Source: Holothuria scabra (Eukaryota > Echinodermata > Holothuroidea > Aspidochirotida > Holothuriidae). From it: a stretch of DNA of 64,000 nucleotides. Of this stretch, positions 1-11,400 are shown in pieces (the stretch's first letter is position 1; each line of letters starts with the position of its first letter). Under the pieces are notes generated by a model. It ran no database searches. It saw nothing but the letters and a program-made list of their open reading frames with translations, and was not told where the DNA came from. The DNA lies in the NCBI GenBank assembly GCA_037179385.1, contig CM074196.1:30401986-30465985 (forward strand). The letters run 5' to 3'. The position numbers and the translations under genes were made by a program.

Positions 1-1299
1 ACAGGGTTTCCCCGGAATTTTAAAGAGCGTGTGATGATAGATGTGATAAATTTTTATGAGGTGGTGGCCAAAAGGTGTGAGATGGCCACCTCACAAAAAA
101 GAATACAAAACCCTGTGTTATAAAGTGTCACCAGTTGTGCCATGTTGGGAAATATGATCTTAAGAAGCATCAGAGAATGGTGTACTATTACATAGTACTC
201 TATTTTGCTATACAATTACAAAAATAATGGATCAAATTCAGGTATTAGTCAATGACAGGGTTGTAGCTAGCCAAATTTGAGTGCTGGGTAATTGTCTGAT
301 CTGGCAAAAGTGCCTCACCCTACCCTAGGGCATTCACCCCATTTTTTCAGCCACTAATTTCTCATTTTTCCCTCATTTTACTTTAGGGAGTAAATTTGGG
401 GCTATTTTTATGTCTCAGTAGGCAGATTTGTGGTAGGCAGTTACACGTGTGTTCGCCAGGAGTGCCGGGTGGTAATAACCAGTGCTGAGTGCAGCTGCCC
501 AGCAGCGCCCACCATAGTTACAACCCTGTTCAGTGATACATTATCTTGTATTGCTTGTATGTACTTCAAATGTTTTTCAATTAGATTTAAAGTGAATGAA
601 TGACTGACTTATAGTACACACTGTGTACCTGACATACCGAAAAATGCAAGTTGTATTTATACAAGGAAGTGAAGGAATATGAACAGAAAAGACTGGAGAG
701 CTGGTTATATTGCAACCACGCACTTCCTATACTTGGACAGAGCATGCAACGCGGTACATTGCCGCTACCATATGTGTGAGAAAAAGCATACAAAGATGGC
801 TGTCTGCTATGGTTTTGTGTAAAAGTGTGGACTAAAGAAGTTGAAATATTTTCAAAACATTGAAAGGTAATTTCAAAATCTTTACATGCAAGCAAGAATA
901 TGATATTGTTCACCATTAAGTTTTGTTTAAATATACTGCAACAGAGTCGTCGTGAAATTATACAAATTATAGCTTCGTGGTGGCCATCTTGGTGCACCTT
1001 TTTTGTCCCAGCCTGTGGTGACAATATATGGATAGGACATGATCACTTACTGTACTGTAAGGGATTTGCCAAGTTTAGCAGTGATAGTACAGCTACAGTA
1101 AGTGGAGATTTGGAAAGCATTGTTAAATAATTGTTGAGGTCTTCCAAGGACAGTTTTTTACAATGCATGGAAAAAGCTTGTGGCTCATAAATCACAACTT
1201 CCCACTCGGTTGCAATTAACCAGTTCAGACTTTGTTTTCAAAGACCAGCTAAAATGGGAAAACCAAAGATTTCTCTAGATGATAAACACACCTTACTAT
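1..1299. other. Intergenic sequence, no gene seen
   Basis: No exon-like reading frame with good splice signals was found. Bases about 85-140 contain a stretch with 'tgtgttata' followed by 'gtgtcacca', resembling the SINE-like sequence near 34,530, so a SINE fragment may lie there. The small open frames at 587-1,130 overlap on both strands and have no recognisable protein character. Confidence 0.4.
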
Positions 1300-1400
1300 G
1301 ACCCAGTTAGGGGGATTGAACCCCAAACCTCCTGGTTGCTAGGCTTCATTGCTTCAAATGGCACTTCTTACCCATGCACTGGACCACAGCATAAGTTGTT
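1300..1400 (-). repeat. Possible tRNA-derived SINE fragment
   Basis: The stretch contains GGGGATTGAACCCC followed by sequence reading like the anticodon side of a tRNA in reverse, which is how an inverted B-box region of a tRNA-derived SINE looks. It cannot fold as a full tRNA by eye, so I call a SINE fragment and not a tRNA gene. Confidence 0.3.
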
Positions 1401-3063
1401 TTTGTTTGTGATTATAATACCAAAGGCCATCATTGAGAAATATATTCAGTGCTATGTGCCAAATATATGACTTGTATGTATATATGTAATTGACAATTTC
1501 ACTAGTCTTTCAAAGGGACTGTAATGTTGATAGGTTAAAATATTAGAATTCCTAGATCATGTAAAAAGATTTTCAGAAGATTGAGAACTATTTTGGGAAT
1601 ATGCAATGATGCTTGTGGTTTGGTCTGTTTAGTGGAATAGTAGTTTTAAAGTCATTTTAATATTTAAGTTTACTCCATGAGGTAATTGCTTCATGTAAAA
1701 TAGATACTTAAGTGTGCTTTATATCAATGAATGGGGTAAGTAGGGGAAAAAGAACATCCTCCCCTACAATACATTATCCTTTCGAAGAAAGAAAGAAAAA
1801 ATAAAAAAAGTTTATTGTAATGATTCTTAAGGCCTTTAATATTAGGGCTTTATAATAAGTTGTACTTATTTACACTGGGATTAGGATACTATGACTTATT
1901 ATTCTGTCTTTTAGAATTTTAATTACCTGCAATAAACAAGAAGGGGAAGGGGGCTCTGTCCATTGAAATCAAGGCTTGATGACTTTCTTGTAAAAGCTTA
2001 AGATGTGGTCGACAAGGGAAAATTCATAAAGATGATGAATGTTATGTTATCAAACTAGGTAGTTTTACCTTAAGATCATAATTTGCTTAGTGACTGCTGT
2101 ACAATTATGTACATGTGTTAGCAAGTGTACAGTACTAGCGACAGTTCTGATTGTGATCTGCTTCTTCAGATAATGCTTGACAAAGAAACTGTCACATGAC
2201 CTGACCTGTGTAACCACAATATGTTTATGGAAAGCTCTCGCTTCCACAAACATAATGACCCTTTCTTTTTAAGAACACTCTTGCCACCAAAAAAATGACT
2301 GAAATAATTGATTAGTGACAATGGATTTTCCCATGTTTGTACCATATCATGGTATTTTATCAGGTTACTGTTGCGTTACTCACAGGGTTGGCCATGGTGC
2401 CATGGGTGGGAGGGGCAAGGTCCCTTCCATGTGGTCTTCCTCCCCCCCCCCCCCCCTCTTAGTCGGGAAGATGCTTTGATTGGGAAGACCACTGAAGAAA
2501 GCAAAAGCACCTAGAAACACTTAATAAATGGCTCCATACTTTTTGTACATGTCGGCTTTATATTTACATGTGTTGACCCCAGATCGCAAATTTCATCATT
2601 CTTGCAATATGGAAGTGCGTTGGTGTCTCTTTAAGTTGATGCCCCCACCATCACCCCACCCCAGTGGGAAAGTCCTGGTGTCTTGCCTGGTACTTTAATT
2701 GTACTATGTATATTATTGTTACTCTGCAGATAGATACAGACAACATGTTAAATGCAGTTGGTATTGTAACCTTAAAAGACTAATTCAGTCAAGTTTTTTT
2801 TTTCATTCATTTTTTTTTACATTGTATACTCAGAAATACAAATCAGACACAACGAATACTCTTTTGTTTAGTTTAGTATCTGCATTTTGTCCGAATGCTA
2901 TCATGTTTTTCACGTTTTGACATCACACCTTGCCCATTCTCTCTCCTTACTCTTGCACATGTATTAATTAAAACTTACTCAAATATTTTTGGAAACGAAA
3001 ACATTTCTCTTAGGTTTTATTCTATGCAAATTTCTCAGACCATTCTATGGGTCTGTGATATGA
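1401..3063. other. Intergenic sequence, no gene seen
   Basis: AT-rich sequence without convincing exons. It holds a run of C at about 2,442-2,456, the kind of homopolymer seen near hAT-type repeat ends in this window, and T runs near 2,790-2,818. Nothing else was recognised. Confidence 0.4.
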
Positions 3064-3634
3064 TTTAAAGTGTACCTAAAGTCAAAAAAGTTCAAAAATA
3101 TATATTAAAGGCCATGAAAAATAAATTCTAACAGTCCAACTTCCATCTTCATAGGACATTCCTGAGCTAGGATATTAAATGTTGAAGTTTATTCACTCAA
3201 ATTAAAATGGTACATTGTGCAATAATTTGTGATGTCATTCTTGTACTACTCAAATTACAACCTTTGTATTTCTTTGTTTTTCCAAACATTACTGCACCTT
3301 GTACCAAGTTGTGATAGCACTCTTACTCTTATGAGGTGATGTAATTAATCAAGCCCTCCTTGTGCAACATGCTATGCAAGCAAACAGGAAGTGTTCAAGG
3401 TCATAAACACATTTTTAATTTTAAAGGAGAACAAAGCACTTCATGTGAGTTGTACAACAAGAAAGTCACAAATTATTGCGCAATAGACAATATGTTTTAA
3501 GTGAATAAACTTCAACCTTTTATATCTCAGTTCAGGAATGTCATATAAAGATGGGAGTTGGACTGTTAGAATTCATTTTTCACGTTTTCTTAAATATATA
3601 TTTTTGAACTTTGTGACTTGAGGTACACTTTAAA
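3064..3634. mobile_element. Foldback MITE, family A copy 1
   Basis: The two ends are long inverted copies of one another. The left end reads TTTAAAGTGTACCT and the right end AGGTACACTTTAAA. The complementarity runs inward for well over 100 bases, including CAGTCCAACTTCCATCTT against AAGATGGGAGTTGGACTG. A second copy lies at 12,796-13,360 with the same arms. No open frame suggests a transposase, so this is a non-autonomous element. The ends sit on TTTAAA/TTAA. Confidence 0.75.
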
Positions 3635-4110
3635 AGAAGGGTTTACGGTCACATCAAGTTTTTATGTGATAAAGGGGTACTTATTCCAAATATTTCAGTG
3701 AAATTTGCCTTCACATTCGATGTGTGGTTCTCAAGATATGGGCAGGTAAAGTTCCCACATTTTCAAGAAAACTTGATGAACTTGAAGCAAGCACGTATGA
3801 CATCATATCCTCACATTGATGGATTGTCTTGTTTTTCTTTTGAATTTACAGCCAATTTTCTCCTCCACAATCCCATATTTTCAGAATATGATTGCACAAG
3901 TGACATGAGAACTTTACAAACTTTGCATCCCCCACAGGGAGGTTTTATCCCTATTAACAACAAGGTCGACACAACGGTTTGAGAAAAAGTGAAACAATAC
4001 ATTCCTTGTCAATGTTAGGAAGTGACAGTTCTGTCTGTCTGCTGCCCTTAAGTTCACTTCGGAACACAATTCTAGTGACTTATTTTCTAATATTTAAAAA
4101 CAAAAACATT
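3635..4110. repeat. Dispersed repeat related to family D
   Basis: Shares runs such as GAACTTGAAGCAAGCA and 'tgacatcatatcctcac' with the repeat starting at 57,714 and resembles the inner part of the foldback element at 8,923-9,480. It abuts family A copy 1 directly, as though two TTAA-targeting elements entered neighbouring sites. Boundaries are approximate. Open frames here (3,698-3,982 and the reverse strand) are incidental. Confidence 0.45.
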
Positions 4111-4369
4111 CCTAATTTGTATGGACCAAACTTTGTGTTGCTCACTCCTACAAAACTGGTCTCCAGAGAAAAATTAAAAGAATAGGATACCAAAATGCCG
4201 GAATTCGAAGGTTTCAGATTGATATTTCAGGGTTTCCACAGAATGTAATGAAAAAAATCTGGCATTTTATCTTAAAAATCCTTGACCTTTAAGGTATAGT
4301 CTGGAAAATTGCTTTATGGTCTTGAAACTTTTCGCCTCAGACTTGCGAGTCTTCGACTATTTCAATAGT

Positions 4370-4620
4370 CGACGTACAAATAACTGTTTTATCAGTTCAT
4401 GGGAGAGTACATTGACGGTTTAAATTCGGTTTTCAAGAATTCGTGACCGGACACTTAAATTTCAAATTATGCACAAAGCCGTAACAAGTCAGGAAACCAC
4501 AAAATTCAAAATTTTAACCCTTTCCGTAACTATTGGATATAAACTTGACTCCTTATGCTCACTAAGTATTTTCATGAGGTAGTGACGACCCTTTAACACT
4601 CCCAGTTGAATTACAAATCC
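4370..4620 (+). repeat. Family X repeat, partial copy
   Basis: Matches the right half of the intact family X copy at 4,805-5,172: both carry 'aataactgttttat', 'ttcgtgacc', 'aaattcaaaatttta' and 'gtaactattggatat' in the same order. It lacks the terminal CTCATTGAGTTG motif, so it is truncated. Confidence 0.6.
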
Positions 4621-4804
4621 ATGAATGAGATGTTTGCAGCTCCCATACGAACTTTTTCGCGATCATTTGAAAGTTACGCAAGTTTTTCGATATTCCACAG
4701 TTTCCGATGCAACGAATTGCCAGCCTTCAGTTTTCAATACGATACACCGCATGGGCGACGGACGGTATCATGGACGAGGGATTGCCCCCAATATCAGACG
4801 TTTT

Positions 4805-5172
4805 TTAAAGCGGCTCATTGAGTTGGTTCATGAAATTCCACAAATTTTCTCAAACCCGTTAAGTTTTCTTCACATACCAGTGACAAATGGTCCAGCTTAG
4901 GCAATCCCCACATCCTACAAACAAATAACTGTTTTATGTGTGAGCACTGAACGGTTAACTTCGGTTTTCAAAAATTCGTGACCAGACACTTTTTCAAATT
5001 GTGCACAAAACCGTTACAAGTCAGGACATCACAAAATTCAAAATTTTAGCTTTCCCCGTAACTATTGGATATGAAACCTTACTTATTATGCTATCTAGAA
5101 GCATTGTCATGTTGAAGTTACCCTTTATCACTCTCATTAAATTATCGATATCAACTCAATGAGCCCCTTTAA
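4805..5172 (+). mobile_element. Foldback MITE, family X intact copy
   Basis: Ends are inverted: the left begins TTAAAGCGGCTCATTGAG and the right finishes CTCAATGAGCCCCTTTAA. Further copies are at 14,053-16,353 (split by a hAT element), 50,829-51,178 (reverse), 53,338-53,485 (truncated) and 62,048-62,646 (carrying a nested family C element). There is no coding capacity. TTAA at both ends suggests TTAA target duplication. Confidence 0.7.
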
Positions 5173-5340
5173 CTAAGCTAATGTAACACCCCTACCACAT
5201 GTTCAGATGTTGAGAACAAATCGTCGCACTTGACGTACCGTATTGTGCTGATACTGACTGGGCTTGCCACTTTGTTACTTCGAAAACATACCACCTGATG
5301 ATCTGGCTGTCCCGTCATTTACTACTCAAGAATCTTCAAG

Positions 5341-5492
5341 TTAAACAAATATCACCCTTTTCTTCAAAGCTGCAAATTTTCTTTTTGCCTCTTCGTAAAG
5401 TTCATATTCTAATTTCAAGTCTCGTTTGATAATTTCAACTGTTTCTGGTGAAGGGTCAATCTTGTCCGTAGTTTTGAACATCTCGATGGAAT
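5341..5492 (-). CDS. Sulfotransferase exon 8 (terminal)
   Basis: Acceptor 'ctttactag' precedes the exon. Two bases complete an Asp codon with the single base left by exon 7. It encodes SIEMFKTTDKIDPSPETVEI and onward, ending KKRVIFV and a TAA stop at 5,341-5,343. The pattern PSPE followed by an acidic, aromatic helix matches the C-terminal end of UST-type enzymes. About 49 residues. No AATAAA was seen on this strand in the 120 bases after the stop. Confidence 0.88.
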
Positions 5493-8400
5493 CTAGTAAA
5501 GAGAAATTGCAAGGACTAAGAACAATAACTGAGTTTGAAAACGGTCTCCAAGTAATAGGACCTTAATAGAGAGTAGGATGATACTAACAACGCCCAAGTT
5601 ACCCTTCACCCCTAACACAACCCGCCCCGACCCTTGGCACCCAAACTTATTCATTTCGCAGGAAGCAATTTCAAAGTGGGGCGAACTATTCTGGACCATG
5701 CACTTTATTCTACCCCATTGACATTGTTGGATGTTATTTTATTTTTGTTTTTTTACTTTTTTTCTGTGAGAAAGGACCTTTTTTCTTTAAGTGTGAACAC
5801 TACTGTTTTATGAACGTAATTTGCGGCAGGCGGGGCGCGCCGAAAATTGACGTCCTTTTACATATTTGTAAATGTGGAGTATGTATTGCAGAAACTGATA
5901 GTTTAGATTCAGGGATTCCTGTAAGGAAATTTGGGACTATCCAAGAATCTGCGTTTCCTATTGGCACCTGAGATGGCATGTCGACTGAAGATCGTTGTTG
6001 TTACATCAAGTTACCTAAGCAGTGCGGATTGAGGATTCTTGGCGGCATTTAAAAAGCTCCCAAGGCTTTTTTGCCCTTTTTTAGACAAAATATTTAAAAA
6101 ACTGAAAGAATATATTGAAAAAAAAATGTACGGAAACGGCACTGTAGCGGCTTGGAAAAGTTTACCAATGACTGCTTTATGAGCGATCGCTTACTGTATA
6201 AAAGGTTGCAATTCAGGGCGCGCAAAAAATTTTGCCCTTTTAAAACTAATAATTAGAAATATGGAATTTATATTAGGAAGAATTCGGAATTTTATGAAGG
6301 AAAAGTTGGGACAACCGCACTGTATTTGACTGGTGTCTCAAATGGCAAATTTCCGAATTTTTAACTTTTTCGAGCCAGGTGACAATCTCCCCTGCCTCCT
6401 GTAGCTACGTCACTGCTCTGCAACTTTGAACATTGATAACATTTTGACACTTCAATAACTAAAGAATCAGTCTACATAGACTACTCAACTGGCAGGGCTG
6501 AAGCATGCTTCAGCCCCTCCTCATTTTTCACTGTGGGCTATCGCCCCACCCACCCCCACCACCGCTTCCTACGCCTATGCATTTGTTATACCTATTCTAC
6601 CTATTGACTTAACTTGGACAGTATGACGTTTTGAAGTCATAGGCCTTTATCTAAAATGCATTCCGCGAAATATATTTTTGCTTTCCAGTCAGTCATACTT
6701 TGCAAACTAATTTCGAGGCTCGGAATGAAAACTTCAGCCGGAGTAGCACTCTCAACAGATTCATCCACGTTCTCGAAGAAGTTAAGCTAAATAAATCGCA
6801 TCGTATGTTACGTTTATCTTCTTGATGTACAAGTCGAGATTTAAGACTGTGGAACCGAAATTTGCTTGGAAGCAGAGCTTACTGTTCTCAGGAGAGACCC
6901 ACATGGGGTATTGGCTATCAACGAAATCAAAATTGAATCAGTATAATGTAGCCTCATGTTTCTTCATTTATTCCTAAAAGGGCCAAACCTCTCACCCCAA
7001 ACTACAGTTTTGGTACGGGGGTGCCGGTATTCTCAATTGGTTTAGCTCTTTGATTGACAGCTAATTCAAACAATGCAGAGTGGCAAAGTTTATAATACAC
7101 AGCATGAACGGTACTGAGTGTGTTTTGACTATATAAATTGAGTTTTTCTATACTCACCTTGAAGCAATGAACTGAGATTGCATCTTGATGAGGATGAATT
7201 TCAGACAATTGTAGGAGGGGCTTAAGTAAGAAGGTTAGGAGAATTGATACTTTTTGGGATGAGAGAACTGGGCCTTTAAATGCTCTTGTGAGGCTCTGCC
7301 AGCAGCACTGAAAGAACTGGGGTTAAAATCTGTTACACTGCATGGTTAACTCCAGTGCAGACTACATTGGAGAAATTTATGTTGAGTCCCCTTTCATTCC
7401 AGTGAAAGAATTTCGCTCCACCCCGACCCCCCGACCCCCCCCCCCCCAACTCTGTTACATCGACAAAATCGAAAACTGGATTAGGTCATCGTTTCCAAGT
7501 TGTTTAGCCGGTATAACGGAGAGGCTGGTTAAGGGCTTAACCATGGCCGTATGGGACTCTCTCTTTCAGGAGGAGGTGACTTTTCGCTCGACTCAGACTC
7601 CCGACCAGGGCGTAATCTCTACTCGACGGAGGCACCCAAGTCTGCCCGGCTCAACAAGGTTTTGGCCAATTTGAGTGACTGCGGTCCACTCGGGCCCTTC
7701 CCATACGGCTAAGTGCTTAGCATGGCCAATATGCCACCTTTTCTTCACATATTTTTCACAACCCCAACCTCACTTATTCCAACGTATCATTATATTAAGC
7801 ATATGCGCTTTTGATTTTGCCTATGCATTGTCTAATTAGCTTTCAGCAACCTTCACCCTCCATCAGGTCTACATTTACGTCCAGACGATTTTTTGACAAA
7901 ATTGGTCACCCTGTCATGAAAAAACGTGAAAAATTAGCTCTTGTGCACGAAAAATGGTCAAAATTTTGCATTGTGTGGACAGGGTTTAGGGATGGGGCAA
8001 GTGGGGACTAAAACAATACTCACCTACAACAATTCTATTGTATTGTGTGTGCAAACCTGCCAACATATTCGGGAACACTTTCTCTAAAATCAAGACGGTA
8101 GTGTTAAGCTCCTCTTTCAGACCAATTACAACGTACTGGTTCAGATTAATTTTCGCTCGAAGCATTGCCTCTCTGGACAACTCTCTTCACAAAGGGAAGC
8201 GTAATATGAAAAATAAATGAAGAAACGAAAATTAGGCTTTCAAGCGCCATGGAAAATCCAGTATATATTGGCACATCAGCATAATTAAGTGGGAAATGCA
8301 TGCGTAAAGCTGACTAAGAGAGACCCGTGCCCGTGACGTCGTTATTGAGAACAGAAAGGGCGACAGACCTGTCTCGCATCACTGACTTCTGCAACTTTTT

Positions 8401-11400
8401 TGAAATAACTTTTCAGCTTGTAAGCCATCCCCCTCCCATTGATGCCGTTTTTGTTCCATAAAATAAAATATTTTCATTTAACGCAAATTGTACTCTAAAT
8501 TGTACACCAAATTACAAAGATTAAGTGCACCACTTTTATCAAAAAGTTACAAAGGGAAAGGGAACAAACCCCCGTCAACCCCTCCCCGTCCGAAAAATTC
8601 ACAACATACTACATCCACACTCTCCCCCCATTTAGAGAATCCTGGCTAAACCACTGAATGCGCTATTGACAATTTTTGCCTGTGGTCACCTCAAATATAA
8701 CTAAATACGACCAGGCTTTAAAATTCGGTGAGTGGATACCTTTCACCTTCCAAAGGGTAGGGCTCTGGTCAGGGCCGGATTTATCTGCTTAGGAACCCAG
8801 ACCAGAACAATTTGCGACCCTATTATATCCGATGTCAGTGAGGGATAACGGAGACAGGGGGCTGTGGCGCTTTAGCCCCGCACTTTTTCCGCCGTTTGCA
8901 TTTTGGGCCGCCTTAAAAGAATAGTCCAAACCCAAATTTAGTTTTGATATGTTAAAGAGGAACATATGCTGAGCATTCTGGTGAAAGATTTATTCATTTC
9001 CCATGTTTGGTTCTCGAGATATTAGCAATTTTAATGTGGCAAATTTTCTACGCACAGTGAACTTGGAGCAAGCAGCTAGATGTCATGGCTTCACACTGTC
9101 ACACTGGTTTTTTATTAATTTTTTATTTACCAATAATTTTATTCAACAAAACTTTTACATATAAATACCATTGGTGCATCCTGAGCAAAGGGATTTTAAG
9201 AACTTCATGTGCCTTAGGGGAAGATAATATCCCTAATCAATGCAAGGTCAAACTAACAGGAAGAAAATTAAAAGAAAAACAAAACTTTGGCCAATAATGT
9301 GAATCCATGACATCACACCTTCTTACTTCAAGTTCACTTTTCATAGAAAATGTGTCAACTACAATTGTTAATATCTTAAGAACCGAACATGGAAAATGAA
9401 TGAAACTTTTACCAGAATGCTAAGAATATGTTCCTCTTTAACATATCAAACATAAATTTGATTCTGGACGATTCTTTTAATCTGCACTTCGAGCAGCCTT
9501 CGGTTGCATATATTTTATTGAATGTATTACAACTCTTGGTAGCCCCGCACTTCGAAATTGGCTCTGTGGTCTCTTTGTCTGAAGCAAACCTTCACCACAG
9601 TGAAGGCGACCCCTAACAATTTCGATCACTGGAAACGATACTTGCAGGTCTTAAGAAATATAATCATTTTCATTTTGGTGTCTTACATTATGTTATGTTA
9701 TGGGAATCGACTATTTCCACAGTTTTCTGATTGATGTGAAGATGTTTGTGGCGTGACGTGTGTGACAAAGTATGCAGTTGTTGTTGAATAGATATATTGT
9801 GCGTTCTTAAAGGCACATGTATTTATTGAAAGTTTTTGGCCCTGGACGGATGGTCTGAAAGACATAACGGTCATGTTTTATGGCCCCATTTCGGTCACCA
9901 AAACATGGGGGTTCCTAAATGTGAGGGGCCCCTGGATCTTCTGAAAGTATTCTAAAGCCACAAAGCTGAGCTTTGTGTCTGTACATAATATATGTTACAT
10001 ACCTACAAAATGGCGCTGTTCCACAGAGAAGACTGACAGTCGTTGGTAACAATGGGGTGTAATATGCATCTTTGCACTCAATGTTCCGTATACACTGGTC
10101 TAGAGTCTGCAGGTGTCATAATATGACATGAGGAGTAAATAAGTAAAATCAAATGATCAAAAACGAATTAGTTTCTTCTTAAATTTATATGATTTTAAAT
10201 CAACAATACTCCTAAAGGGAGTTTGTATATATGTACTTGAAGGCTGAAATAAAGCTTTCCTTCAAAAAAAAAAAAAAAAAACTCCTAAAGGGAAATATAT
10301 TTCATTTGTATTACAGAACAATTCATTTGTGTATCAGAAGTTTCAAACTTTAAATGATGCAACTTTTGCATCTCTTTAATGCTTAATGGTACGAAAGGAT
10401 GAAACTATTTATTGTTTAGACTGATAATGAGATAATGCTTAACATGCTGTTTTTATGCTGTTATGTAAGCCTTGATGTGTTTCTTCAGTACACATTTAGG
10501 GCAAAGAGCCGTTATCCGAATGACAGCTGCCTGTTTAGTGTAGCATATTCCAATAATTAGAGTAATGCGCTCATTTGTTCTTTTAAGTCCCTAAATGGAG
10601 CACTTTTTCGATACGGTGTAGAATAGGATGAGCCAGGAAATATGGGCTTAATTGAAACAATTTTGGGAAAACTATGGACCGGACTTAGGAAGCTGGCCGA
10701 GGGATACCATGTTTTGAGTGAAAGGTATTTTGATAAGGGTGATGGAACTTTGAGCTGTTGTAGCAAAATATCGTCACGGTCATGGTATGATAAATTGTAA
10801 ATACCATGAAAAGCCAATTTGTTAGCTTTCATTGAACTTGAACCTGGCGTTAGGGCGTCGATTTAGGGGGGACAATGGGACATACCCACCCTTTTTGAGT
10901 GGCGGGGACACTAACGTAAATGTCCTTCCCCACACTTTTTGTGACATGAAGCTTAAAAATTAGGTACTACCAAAAAACTATATATATGTAGGTTATGAAA
11001 GGTGTTCTCTACCGATTACGATCGACTATACCTTTCTCTATCAATAATTCCACATGTCTACTTTGCAAATTCCCAAAATCTGCGAGCTTGCAGTTTAATT
11101 GATGTTCTTATTTTCACTTACATATAAAGCATTCATTAGTCATCGGCCTCTATGATTATGTCGATTGTTCGTGTATATAGGGCAGCAGGCGTGGTTATGA
11201 AGGAGCACAGTATTTAGGAATATGAAGAAGATGAATCGTGCCGCCCTAGTGTGTCTCAATGAAATCTGTAGTCGTTAGGGAATGACCAGCCTGGCAGGCT
11301 GAAATTGGCAATTTTGGCAAACACAGGAAGGAAACTGAAGATGTCTCGGTGCTCAGCCCGCCGGCAACTTTTTTAGAAAAATGTATGATTTCTAAGGCAA

